DNA of 64,000 bases from Parus major. Its lineage: Eukaryota > Chordata > Aves > Passeriformes > Paridae. Made by a program: the position numbers and the translations under genes. Location of the stretch: NCBI RefSeq assembly GCF_001522545.3, contig NC_031770.1:89477194-89541193 (forward strand), given 5' to 3'. The notes beneath the pieces are model-generated. The model saw only the letters and a program-made list of their open reading frames with translations, was not told the DNA's origin and did no database searches. Below are positions 1 through 13,200 of this stretch, piece by piece. Positions within the stretch are counted from its first letter, which is position 1. Every line of letters begins with the position of its first letter.

Positions 1-3000
1 GCTGCTTTAGACTTTGTCAAAGCTTGGCCCAGACTTGCTGAAAAATCTGTAAATATGGCCTTATTTTTTACTTTAGACTGAGCTGAAGCCTAGAAAAACT
101 TGCTGAATTTTGTTTCCAAGACAAAAGTAGAATTTGTTTTTGCTTCCATACCTGGTGGTAACCAGAAAGAATTATTAAACCACTTCTCCCCTCCCTCTTC
201 TTATACCCTTTTTGCCTTTCTTCTGATGCCAAGACTTTCACAGACTTCAGCAATTTGGGTTCTATTGAGGTCACACTTTTAATACACTTTTTCACATGTA
301 GGGGATCCTGCTAGTAAGTAGTACACAGTGCTCTTAAAAAAACTTCTTCTGTAGTTTAAAAAAGAAGACGTGCAATTTATAAAACCTTGTTTCCAAAAAT
401 CCAAACAATCCTTGATTGTTTCCAACAGTTTCACTGTCTCCAAGTTTCTTGATGAAGAGAAGGCTTTTGGCTGGAGCACAAGTCTTATAAGGCTGAGCAA
501 ATTGAATTTGTTTAGCCTGAAGAAAAGGAGGCTGGAGGGGCACCTTATCAAAAATTGGTGGGTTAGTCTGTTCTGCCAAGTGACGGGACAAGAGGAAATG
601 GCCTCAAGTTGTGCCAGGGGAGGTTTAAATTGGATATTAGGAATAATTTCTTCACAGAAAGGGTTTTCAAGACTTTGGAAAGTCTGCCCAAGGAAGTGGC
701 TGAGTCCCTATCCCTGGAAGTATTTCAATGAGCTGTAGATGTGCCATTTAAGGGTGCATGTTAGGGATTTGGCAGCGCTAGGTTAAGGGTTGGACTTGAT
801 GATCTTAGAGGTCTTTTCCAAGTCTATCATTCTGAGTAAGAGCAGTATTACAACTACATGCAATAACAATATTGCTGATGAATTTGAACCAAGAGCTGAA
901 TCCTTCACAGTATGACAGTGCAGCACATTAGGACTAAATATTTGTCTTCTGCTCAGAAGTTTTCTAGGAGTTTTCCTTTGATGACATATTGGGCCATATA
1001 TTATGATTTGATAGACATAATGAACTATACTTGTGTTTGTATGCACATTTTGCTGCAGTGAGAAATATACGATTATAGTCTCCAGAGTTTTGCAATGGAA
1101 ATGCAATTGTGCTTATAATAAGGCAGCAGTTTAAATTAATGGGTTCCTGTCTATGTGTTTGTGTGACTATCACTATTGGAAGAGCTGAATAAAACATCCA
1201 GATAAGCCTAAAATATTTCATACAGAGCCTGAGGCAGCCCAGAGCTTCAAGAACCCCAAAACCTTTAAAGCACAGAGGATTTCAATGGTGAGTAGAGTCT
1301 GACCTCCTGCCTCAGGCTTCTTCTTTAGCTGCCTTCTCCAGGAAAAGCTTTGTATAGTGCTGCTCCATGATAAAGATTTCCAGAAAAAACAATAAATTGT
1401 TATAGATGAAGAAATAACATGCACTGTGTGTGCATTTGACAGCTAGACTTATAAAGAAAAGAGAAAATTTATTCCTTTCATTGCATTCATTCAGTCTTTA
1501 ATATGCCCTAAAACTTACTTGAGTCAGAGGTGCTTGCTCTGCAGCCCTCTCTGACTTCTGCCACCATCCTTGGGTCAGGGTGACTGCTGAACAAGGTGGG
1601 ACCAGAAAATTTCAAGAGCTGGGAGACTCCACATTGTCTGGAAATAAACGTGATAACTGGATACAGATGTATCTTGACTGAGGAGATACAGGAGAACTTA
1701 TAATAAAGCAGTGTTATAATTTGCTGTTAACTGAGGCAAGGACACAGCCTCTATCCTGATAAAAGCTTGGTCCTTGCAGTGATGAATGGATGCAAAGATG
1801 CAAGTTCATATAGGAAACAGCTTCCAAATGGTAGGTATAGCATTAAGTGCCCAAGTGCAAGTTCCTGTCACATCTCTAGTAAAACATTATGTTGAAAAGA
1901 TTTACAAACATATCTCTCTCTTATTCTGATTTCTAGAAGTGTAGCTCCTCTCTTCAGGTTTGCTCTTAGTCTGGCAACTTTCCATGATCCCTGCATCTAC
2001 CGGAAAACAGTTCTCTTGTTCTCAGGACTTGTCTTGTCCTTACTCCTTATGTCCGTGGGAGTTCTTTTTCCTCTTGTTCCAGGTTATATTCCTATAAAAC
2101 ATGTTGCACTAAGCTGCACGTAAAGCTTTGCAGCTTTGAGTCCCAGTGCTGGCTTGAAGTTCTGAAGCCTCCCTGATTTCAGCATGCCCCAGGGAAGCTC
2201 ACCTTGAGGATTCTCACTCTGGGTATCCAGGACAAAGCAACCGTCCTAAATAAGAAGCTTAACATTACATACCAGATATTAGAAAGGTCTCATAAGGAAA
2301 TCAGGAGCAGTGACAGCTGCTGGCAAAAGTAAAAGCCACAGCAGTGCAAACCAATTTGAAGTTGAAATAAATAATCCCTCCCCAGAGTTTACTGAATGTG
2401 TTTTTACAGTGTCATTCACTCCAAAGTTAAATTATACTCTTCTGAAATCTTGACATTTATGGAATCAATACATACCAAGAGGTTGGGAAATAGGTGTGCA
2501 GATGATTCAGTACACTTTCCTCTCAAGTACTGGCTTAGCTCACTAAAACTAGAAGAGTTATTTCTCTCAGAGCACTTAGAGCTTCTAAAATTGCTTATGT
2601 TACAATTTTCTACAAATTTCAAGTGATAAAGGGTTTTTGTGTCTAAATTCAGTTTACTATATGACACTAAAGGCTGCAGAAGGCTTGTTGTGCTGCAGTA
2701 TGGTACTGACATTTTAACAATAGCTCCTTTAAGTGATACAACATAAATTGTCGCCCAACTCTAGTTTAAGAGAGGTTATTTCAGAGGCATGGGCATTTGT
2801 TGCATACCACTGCCATGAAAAGTTCTTGAAGGAACTTGTTGATGACATTAGAAAACAAGTTCTTATTCTAGATAGAATGGACATTATTAAATACACTGAA
2901 GGTACACCTGGAAATTCTTTGTTCACTGATATTTCATGGCAGCTTTTCCCCCCCATTTATTTAATATGCCATGTTTTCTTTCATAGATAATTTTATTCCA

Positions 3001-3690
3001 GTTGGCATTTGGCCTTTGGATTAATTGAAACTGAAAGGGCTAGAAAGTATTTAATTTCTTCTTATGTCAGTAGTTTCAATATTGATATTTTAATTAGCAA
3101 ATAAGCAAAACAGTCCTCAAACTTGTCAAGATTTCCAGCAATGCTTATAGGAGGGGATATGGGTCAAAAAGCTGCTTCTTCAGACAGAAGTAGCTATGGA
3201 CGCATTGGGAATTCTGGGTGTCTCATTTGCACTAGTGATCCTGACCACCAGCACCAGGAACTGTGCCTGGATTACAGATGTGTCAGTTGAGACAAACAAC
3301 AGAATATCTTTTCCATCTTTTTCTGTTTACAACAGGCTTTGGGGAGTGTTGGCACATGCCTTTTCTCAGGTTAAAAAGGGAGTGGAAGGCAAGCAGTTCA
3401 GTAATTAGTCTAGTCTAGGCTGAATTAAGAAGAAATTACATTTTCTTTTTATATTTTAATTAAAACATTATTAAAATTGTACAGTTTTGGATGTGGTTGC
3501 AGGAACAGGAATAAACTCTGTCACTGCAAGCTATTTTTGTATTACACTGAATGCACCAACTTTGTGGGAAAAAAATTAATTTCCTGGATGAGATATTGAT
3601 ACATAGATACAACTTATCTACTTAGTTGTAAGGAAGGCAGATAGGAAATAATTCTTCAGCTGCAGGATCAGAACTACTTACATTTCTTTG
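1..3690. other. Downstream flank of TINAG
   Basis: Intergenic DNA past the TINAG 3' end. Apart from a CR1 fragment near 515-836, I see no splice-bounded coding exon, RNA gene or strong repeat. Open frames here (for example near 2396-2712 and 3196-3408) show no family features. Confidence 0.6.
515..836 (+). mobile_element. CR1 LINE fragment, 3' part, sense orientation
   Basis: Diverged match to the avian CR1 3' region: GGAGGCTGGAGGGGCACCTT, then a frontal 'aggaataatttcttcacaga' type segment, then TTGGACTTGATGATCTTAGA ending near ATTCTGA, the usual CR1 terminal octamer. The 122-residue plus-strand open frame at 370-738 runs through it and is not a host gene. Confidence 0.7.
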
Positions 3691-3693
3691 GAA

Positions 3694-3699
3694 TTTATT
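3694..3699 (-). promoter_or_regulatory. Candidate TINAG poly(A) signal
   Basis: AATAAA on the minus strand about 400 nt past the TINAG stop, the nearest canonical hexamer I noticed downstream. It would give a 3' UTR of roughly 420 nt. Inferred only; no transcript evidence is available. Confidence 0.4.
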
Positions 3700-4095
3700 A
3701 TCCAGTATGACCATGAGCTGTCTGAGCCAATTTTGTTTGGAAGAGCACATAATATTTCTGAAATAATTTCTGATCATTGTATGTATTGTAAAGAGATTAA
3801 TGTTAATAGTGTAACTCCATTTTTTTCAGGCATTTTTCAATCAGGAGGGAACTTCCTGCTCTGTGAGCCATCAAGGTCTTCAGTAGTCCTGGATATAACA
3901 TGCTTTTAGTCTAAAAATATGCTTGTACTAGGTGAGATCCAAGAGTGCTGTGAATTCTGCAGTGTGTTCCAGGAAGACCTCATGAGGGCTGATACAAAGG
4001 TAACTTAGGGAGAAGACATTATTATTTCCCAATAAAGACTCGATATACAACAGTGGGAAGAATAGATACATCAAGCAGAGTATGGTACAGATAAA

Positions 4096-4212
4096 CTATG
4101 GCTGTCCCAATGTAGCTAAAATCAGCTTCTCAATATCACACTCATTTTGTCCACGTAGAATCCTAAAATAACCATTTTCTCCCCAGGATTTTCCCCAGGA
4201 GTTTGCAGCAAT
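4096..4212 (-). CDS. TINAG: TINAG exon 11: C-terminal coding exon with stop
   Basis: 117 coding nt, acceptor gtttacttttag. It encodes residues 432-469, starting [20 protein letters not shown] and ending with TAG at 4098-4096. Asn435 in AANSWG is the third papain-family catalytic residue. The tail ends LILATLGQP, a few residues shorter than the mammalian C-terminus I recall. Confidence 0.95.
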   Translation of the reverse strand: MAANSWGKSWGENGYFRILRGQNECDIEKLILATLGQP

Positions 4213-7200
4213 CTAAAAGTAAACAAAGCAGAAAAAAAATTACCGGGTTTGCATTCAAAATATTATTTAAAAATGCAAGGTGCAAAGTGCAAAATGAATC
4301 TTTTGTGCTAGTTGCCTTTTTAAGAAACAAAGTCTCTCAGACTGGGTGCACTGGGAATTAGCACATATCTTTTTCTGATTTCTAATAATTTGTTCCTTTT
4401 TTGGTTTGATCAAAATTTCCTTTCCAAAATCAGGGTTAGTAAAAATTAAATAGTATTTCTACAAGATAGTTTGATAAACTTAAGCAGAAATCATTACATG
4501 AATATTCAACTCTTTGCTGCTAAAAGTGGTTACTGAAACAACAATGGTCAGAATTCAAATTACAACTAACCTGTTAAAGATGCATCAAAGATATATATAA
4601 TAATTTTAAAAAAAAAAAGCTGACTTTTAAAAAATGAAGTTTTATTCAGGTAACTATAGACATATTGAACAATTTATTAGACACATTGAACAATTTCTTT
4701 TTGGATGAAGTCTCAGTAGTCTCAATAGGTTTTGACTTTGACACCAGTGAAACTACTAACCATAAACCCTGCCATCAGCTATGTAAACACCAAAGTACCA
4801 TCAGATGACCACAGGAATAATGGGATGAACTGTCAGTCATAATCCAAGTGATAAAATTTGATTTACTCTAAGTGGCTTAAAGGAAATGTTCTTAGTTTTA
4901 TTTGTTTTAGTTTTGGGGGCTTATTGTAATGGCTGGAGAACAATTGCCAACACTGTTTAAACAGAAAATTTGTCTTCCAAATATTTTAACAAATACTATT
5001 GATTAATTTTACTGACTTTCTTTTGTGGGCATCCAAAATAACTGACTCTCATAGAAATTTTTAATAACATTTGAAAAATTGAGTAAAATTTGAAACAGAA
5101 AAGGCAGTATAGGAAAAAACACAGGTATAGGTGGGATGAAACAGGCTTTGAAATTGAGGTAGGTGATGCTATAGTTTGAGGGTCATCATGATAAAAGTTG
5201 CCAGAGAGGGAATAGAATCATGCAGGACACTTTAAGGTGAAGGAAAAAAATAGATGCAGAGTGAATGAAAGTAAAGAAGTAGATTTTAGATGAACTGTTT
5301 TGTTGAAATCTTTTTTCTTCTGCTTCAAAGCACTGTCCTAAGTATTCACTTACCCAGAACTTCTGTTTCTGTCCATTTTTGTCACGTAATGCTCCCCACC
5401 TTTTAGAAAAAAATGGTACTTTGATGAAACAAGCAATCAGAAAACAAAAGCATTTCTTAGTTAGTTGATGTAATTGCCAGTATCAGAACAAAGCATGAGT
5501 AATAAACCCTGATGATTCAAGTGAGGTTACCTGCTGACCTGCTAATGACAAGTCAAATTGTCATTAGTTACTACAATAACTTAACACAAGTCTGGTTTTA
5601 GTTTTTCATTGCAAAAACCTGTTTTCATTGACAGAATCTCTCTTCTGGAGAGCTTTCCTTCTGAAATGTGTAGGGGTATTGAAACTAATGTGAACATATT
5701 TCTTAACTCACCTGAAGATCCCTAGGAATATAAAAGTTTTGTTAAAAGTTCCCAGCACCTTTACAGAAACAGCTGGTGAGTTGGGACTGAAAATATTCCT
5801 AGCTTTTCTCAGATCCAATTGCACTGCTGACAGCCTGATCTGTTTTATTGCATGGTGTGGAGGGAGTTGAGGTTTTTGTCTTTGAGGGCATTACTTTTGT
5901 GGAAACGTCTATGAAAATGATACAAGAAACTTTCCCCACCTGCCAAGTGATAGGATTTGCATAGGATTTTCATAGGGGTATAGCAGTAGCTGAACTGCTT
6001 AATACTCTGATTTTTAGGCCTCACTTTATACACAGGGAAGAAGTTCCAAGCCAATCACCTGGATGTATTTCAGTGAGAAAGAGTTGCACTGCACACTTTA
6101 GGTAGTTAAGTACACATGTTTTTTCTGCTGGAGCTTAAAGAGCTCTGTCTTGTTTTGAATTTATACAACAAATGTTTATCTAGTTACTATTCACAGCTCA
6201 TGATTCTTGGGTGCCTATAAAAGAGCACAAATAAAGAGAAAACCAAAGGTGTGAACTTTCAGATGTTTTTCCCCAGCGTAAAGTTAATTCTAGAATACAT
6301 CAAATGCCACTTACAGGGAGTTTGCTGGTGTATAGCCCATCAACACTGCATGTTTGAGCTGTATTTGCAGTGCTCCAGTCATTTTCAAAGGCAACCAGCA
6401 AATATATAATGAGAAATCCCATCCCACCCTGTGAATGGGGAAATTGGGATTTTTCTGTAACCTTTTTATTTGAACAACAATGGTTGTTGCATCAACTCTC
6501 CTTGGTTAACAGTGAGCCATCATTTACATGGAATACCTGCACTTTTAGCCAAAGGGAAAAAGAAAAGGAAGACAAATTGGTGACTAGCAGAGAGATGAAG
6601 TGTGAATTGTAGTTGCAAGCACAAATTGTAGCTACTGGTCATTAAATTCAAGTAATCATAAAAACAATGTTTGCCATAATGATTCTGGAATGCAATTATT
6701 GTTTTTTAAAGAAGCCTCATGATGCATTTTCTTTTCATTACCACATGAATGTTCAGGGATTATCAATAATTGCTATTTCTTTGCCAACTATATTTCAGAT
6801 GCAATCTTTCACAATCATAAATTTAAAAAAAAAGTTATAGGCTTTTGAATTTCATAGCAGATTCAGATTTACTTCTTTACTCATAGCCATTTTACTAAAA
6901 AGAAAATGACATCAGTTCTAATGTGAAAGTCCAATATTTACATCAGTCTCAATGAAAGAGAAAAATTGCCTTTAATTTATATTCATGTATTCCTGCATTT
7001 TGTTCTACACATAATTTCTCCCACTTGTATGAGCATGATGATGACCAATTCCCGCAGGGTCACATTCCTGTGGTTAAACGTTTTTCTAACATTTTTTATT
7101 TTCCAGAAGAGACAACTTCTAGTTTCATACATTAATAGGAATTTATTGATTCTCAGAAACATTTCTAAGCAAAAGAAGACTTAGAATCTGAGATAGAAAA

Positions 7201-10200
7201 GGAACCTTTTTTTATTCTTGACTATACTGTATCCATGAATTTCGTTTCCCAGGGTTTGTGTCATCATAGATACATAGGCACTTGACATATGCATTTTATT
7301 TACAGTTTAGAAAGACCTGCTTTCTCATTAATCAGTGCCTATGGATATTCATCAAATACTCTGAATTAAAGTATATTAAATTAAAATATAGAGGAGTGCA
7401 GTCAGCAGGTCAAGAGAAGTGACTGATTTCCTTTTTTTGGACCTGCCATTCTATATCCAGCACCCAGTCTGGAGCTTCCCCACGCAGGAAAGGCATTAAC
7501 AGGCTGGGACAAGACCAGCAGGAGTCCACTGAGATGTTTGGGGTCTGGAGCACATGATGGATGAGGAGGGGCTGAGGGAGCTGTCTCTGTTCAGCCCTCA
7601 GGAGAGAAGGCTCAGGGCAGATATATTTGTTTTCTTCTTCACAAAGAGAAGATAGAACAGACTCCTGATACATTTTGGTGGTCCCCCCACTGCTCCCCTT
7701 CCACATCCTCTACTTGAACCTTAACCTCCAGTGGCTGTAGTGATGGCTGCATCCAGCTTGTTCTAGATAGTATTCCAGATAATTTTCCCTGCAGAGTAGC
7801 AGCTCAGAGAAAGGGTTTGTTGATCACTCAAATTCTTCAAGACAAAAAGTAAAAATAAAAAAAGGCATAATCCTGAAGGAGTTTAATGAAATAATTAAAC
7901 TCCCAGTGGAATTAGCTCCCAAGTGCTAATCAATCCCAAGTGAAATTGATAGAGACTTTAAAGTGAGTTGACACATTCTTGGACAACACCCATTAGAGAA
8001 CAATACTGTAATTTCTGGAAGATGACCAAAAAAATCTAATCACACTCTTTTGTTTGCTTCTATGATTATTCCAGCTTGATGTTTACTCCAAATGAATGCC
8101 ATTTTAAAAGCAAAGAGATGCTGGATCTCATTGGACTTGGACAGACAGGGAATTTCTGAGGGTAATTTTTGCAGAGCTTTAGATCACTAATGTCCCTACT
8201 TTTGGTATTTTTAGGTAAACCTTTCAACCTTATGTCCCAGTTTCAGCTAGAATAATTTTTTTCTCAGTAGCTATTACAGTACTGTGATTTGGATTTGGAA
8301 TGAGAGTGATGATAATATACTGATATTTGGGGTTTGCTAAGTAAGGACTTTTCTCCCCTTTTGTCTCATAGTCTAACATTGAAGAGGAATGCAAAATAAA
8401 TTAGGAGGGATCCTAGCTGGGGCAGGCTTCCAAAGTGACCAAAAGGATATTCCACACCACAGAACTCATAACCAGTATAAAAACTGGGGGAAGTTACCCA
8501 GAAACCTGTCCAATCTGGGTTCAGGAAGCAGGGTTCTGGTGTTGGTCTGGTGTTGGTGGTGAGCAATTGCATTGTACACCACTTCTTTTTCCCTTTTTAT
8601 TATCACTTGCCATTATTTTTGTATTTTACATTATTTTTTATTATTAATCTGTTCTTATCTCAGTCCACAAGTTTTACTTTGATTTTATTCCCCATTCCAC
8701 TGGGGCATATGGGGGGAGAGGGAGTTGAGAGAGTGACTGCTTAATTTCCAACTGGGCTTAAATCATGAAACCATTTCATATCCAAGCTTTCTTTTTTAAT
8801 TTAAAAGAAAAATAAGGGATTTTAAGAAATCATTAAGAAGGTCTGTCTATCAATTACTGAAAATTACTTTTGAAAGGAAGTTTTCTTCTTTCTGGCAAAG
8901 AGATTCTGTAAGAAATACTTCACTTAGCTTTTCCAAAAGAAACTATCTTGATATTCAATCAAAAATAACCTTGAATAAAAAAAAAGTAATTTCACAAAAC
9001 CACATTCAGTCCCCTTCAGGAAAAAAAAAACGAAGCAATGTGTTTTCATTTACTCCAAGGAAACCTGCCTCATATGACTCTGTAAAAAGAATTCTGTTGC
9101 TCTTTCAGATAAAAGGATGAGTAGTTGTGGTCTTATATAAAATGATTTTCATAATTTTGTGTCCAATTTAATATAGGAGAGGCACCTTAGCTGTCCTTTT
9201 CAGTAATAAATTTCCCTCAATATTAACTCTGGAGGTGAATACACAGCTTTGTCTGACAGGTAAAAAGCTTGAATACAGGGACTGTTTCAGTAGTGTTACA
9301 GAGACTGGAAATGAGTTTTATTTGAACACTTCCTAGTTTGTTTTTCAATGAACACCACCACTTAGATGATGGTGGGTTTCACAGGAAAAGCATAAAGAAA
9401 GCTATCAGGAAAAAAGTAAGCTGATAATTAATCATTGAATAAATAATAAAAAATGGAAAATATAACCAACACAATGAAGAGGGTTATCAGCAGTGGCTTC
9501 AAAACTAGGGTGTTTTGGCAGATAACAGAAAATAGGTTCAAGTGTACTTACACTCTCTTTTGTAGATAAAACAAAGTTTTACCTACTTTTCTTAACAGCA
9601 AATTCAGTGAAGACTTCTGAAGAGTGTGCTAAATAATATTATACAAACTGACCCCCTAAGACTGAAGATATGAACTGAAAAGAAATATGGTCTTAAAAAT
9701 AAAGAGGTATGGCAGGTCCTAGATTTTGAGCTAATTTCTGCAGATTAATTGTTATTAGTAGAAGTCAATGCTTTACATTAACCAGGGATTTAAACTGCTT
9801 GCCGGACAGAAATATATACAGTCCAAAACTTCTCACCTCAGTTTATTCCCTGGACCTGGTTGTATAACTGTCATAATGCTACCAGAATAAAAAAAAGGTG
9901 TAAGTATTGTGGATCATGTCCTATTCTTAGTGCTGTATAAGCCTAGTATACTTCAAAAACTAGCAATTGTATCTACTCAATTAGACAAAAGTTTAATTCT
10001 TTATCTTGTATTAAAAATAAGAAGGTTAGGGTCACTGACTAATGTTCACCACAAGAAAAAACTTCTTAGAAAATGTTTGATGGAATTTGAAACTGTAGTT
10101 TTGCATAGACCTTTCAACATGAGAGGTGAGTCAAATTGAGTCAGTGACCCAAGTTAAATCACTCCCACAGATCCCACATATCTACTGTGATTAATTGTAT

Positions 10201-13200
10201 GGGGGACAGTCTCATGGATTTAACTGCATGAATCATCAGACACTGTGTCTTTTCCCCATGATCTTCTCATGTATTTCTCTTTACTGTAAAATGTTTGAGT
10301 GTTGCTGTTTAATTTTTCACTATAATACCTGATGTTGATTATCTGACAAAGAAAAAGTGACTATTTTTTTCCCCATGAAAGAAAAAGGGAACTCAAAGAA
10401 ACTCGGGTTTCTTTATTTATGAACAAAACTCTTTTGATTATGAATTTGATGGTTTAAGATGTTACTTGTATGTAGATATTCTGAGTGGAAGCTCGAGTAA
10501 GGGCAACTAAAGAGAAAAATATAGAGAAAAATAGTCTCCAAAGCCAAAACCCTAGATATCAATAACAGTAGTCAAGACTTTGGACTTTGGACTTTGGACT
10601 TTGGACTTTGGATAGGTGAATCATTTAATTATGTATTAAATCTTGTAATGTTGTTTCTCTGTCTGGCTGTCTACGCAATACTAAAACACAAACTCTTTGC
10701 CTCATGTATTAATTTTATCTGCATTAGTGTGGCTTTTTGTGTTAAACATTCAACCAACGTTTTTTCAGGGCATAGAAGTTTCAGTTCAGTAGTTGGCTAA
10801 GACATTTAATCTGCTGAATTATTCCATTTAAATCTTTCAGTGAATTGCTAATTAAAATAGAGGGGAAATATGTTTCCAGTTAATGTACATCTCAGTGTCC
10901 TCTTATTAAAGCTTTTTGTCATTCTGAGCTCCTTCCAAGCATTAAAAATCTATCTTGTTCATGAATGATTATCAAGGCTTTTGATAATATTTTCTTGTTT
11001 CCTCCAAGCCTTAAAGTGGTGGTACACAGATTTAATTGCAGCCAAAGGCATGGGCTTTTGAGACCTTCCTGGATTTTTCAGTGTTACGGCTTCAGCAGTT
11101 GCATCTTTTTAGAGAGGTATGGAACATAAATTACTAAATTACTAAAGTAATTCAGAAATAAAAGTCTGAGAGATTTGTCTGAACAAGCTGCAAACATTCA
11201 TGATGGATACTTTAGTTCACTAACTTTGAAAAGAGATCTGTTTGAACTAGAACCACAGCTACTCCATCCAATGTACTTCCTTGACTGAACTGTACTTTCC
11301 TTTCCAAACAGACTATGACATTTTATATCAACAGATCTGCCCCAGGTTTTCTTTTCCTATGGACATTACTTTTACATCTTTTCAAAGGAAGGCAGTCTAA
11401 ACATTTAAAATCCTTCTGGTCCAATGATCAATTAGTTTATATGTGTATTTCTGGTTTTGTGCAAATAACTCTTGCGAGCTTCATCAAAATGTACTTGTAT
11501 TTTATCACTCTGTTGCTTTATATGTTGCACAATTCATAGACAATTTAAAAATGTTTCTGAGATATTAAAAATACCAGTTTAATAGGGTCAGTCATTATTA
11601 TGGCTGCCTTTTACAAGTATTGAATCTCTTTTATGAAAGAGATTATAAATAAAAATGAGCCTACAAAAAACATCAACCCACACAAAACTGCATTTTTTAT
11701 TCCATCTATCAGCATGTCTCTGCTCCTTATTGTCTCTCCAGAAACCATCTCAGCTAAGGAAAATGCAAATATTCATCAGTATTTTTATCTGAAGTACAAC
11801 TATGATGAGATTCCCATGAGTTTTTTATTGAGATCAAGGACTTTAAATTTTCCTTTTCTTCCAAGCTACATATGAGTGACAAAGAACTTACACCACGAAT
11901 AAATATTTTGCATTCAAATTCATTGAAACTAATAAATTATATTAAAAAGTGCTGGCTTAATCCTGAAGACATTGAAGTCTATACAAAGAAGTGGTTTAGA
12001 GTTCATGATGCAGAATCACATTTTATGGCTGGATTTGTCATTGCTAGAAACACCTACCTTAAGGTTCCAACAGCCTCCAAGTTGTCAAGATCAAATTCAA
12101 TTTTTAGAGGTAAACAGCTCTAAAAATATTTTTATATGGAACAATCTTGAAGGCCACAACATTTGTGCCTTAGATAATTCAAGGATTGGTAATTCTTTAT
12201 ATTGGTGGATCCACTGGATACTTCAGAAATATTCAAATTAATTAAATGAGTTAGTAAGAAAATGCATTCCCCCCATATAAAACTCTGAACAACTCTGAGG
12301 ATTCTTACCTAATATCATCTTCAGTTTTCTCCTTTTTCCTTCACTTCTAACATTCTTTTTCAGTACATCAGATCACTTGTCTTTTCTCCTCTCTGTGTTT
12401 AGCAGTGGCCATTTAACACAATCCTGTGTCTTAGTCAAGGTGCTCAGATTTTGCTCATATGGGCCCCTTGCCCAAGGGTTGCTATCTTTTCTTTGCACAG
12501 CCTGTCAGTTCCCATTTAAATCAGCATCCACTTCAGCACAGAAATACAGAATCACAGAATATGCTGACTTGCAAGGGACCCACAAGGATCATTCAGTCCA
12601 ACTCCTGGCCTTGCAGAGTACACACCAAGAGTCACCTCTTGTGCCTGAGAACACTGTCCAAGTCCTTCTTGAGCTCTGTCAGGCTTGGTGCTGTGACCAC
12701 TTCCCTGGGGAGCTGTTCCAGTGCCCAACCACCCTCTGGGTGAGGAACCTTCTCCTGATATCCAGCCTAAACCTCCCCTGGCACAACTTCAGGCCATTCC
12801 CTCAGGCCCTGTCACTGTCACCACAGAGAAGAGATCAGTGCCTGCCCCTCCTCCTCCCCTCACAAGAAGCTGTAACTGCAGTGAGGTCTCCCCTCAGTGT
12901 CCTCCAGGCTGAACAGACCAAGTGCCCTCAGCCCCTCCTCATACAGCTTCCCCTCCAGGCCTGTGGTATGTTCAGTAATTGAAGCATATGCATTATTATA
13001 GATACTTTTCTTCTTAACATAGTGGCCCTGGTCAACGTTTGAGAGGAAATCCACTGGTATACTACACACATGCTTCTGAAACAGTTTCCCACATAAAATC
13101 AGCAGCATCTCAGCAGCAGCTGTTTTCTGTTCAGGGCACAGAGAGCCATTCCCTCAGGTCTTTACTGCTGTACCAGTAAGCTATGCCATTTAAGTGGGAG

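Noticed and set aside
12377..12982. 201-residue plus-strand open frame, the longest in the window
   Set aside because: It runs through an antisense CR1 copy whose landmarks explain the sequence; the residues are translated repeat.
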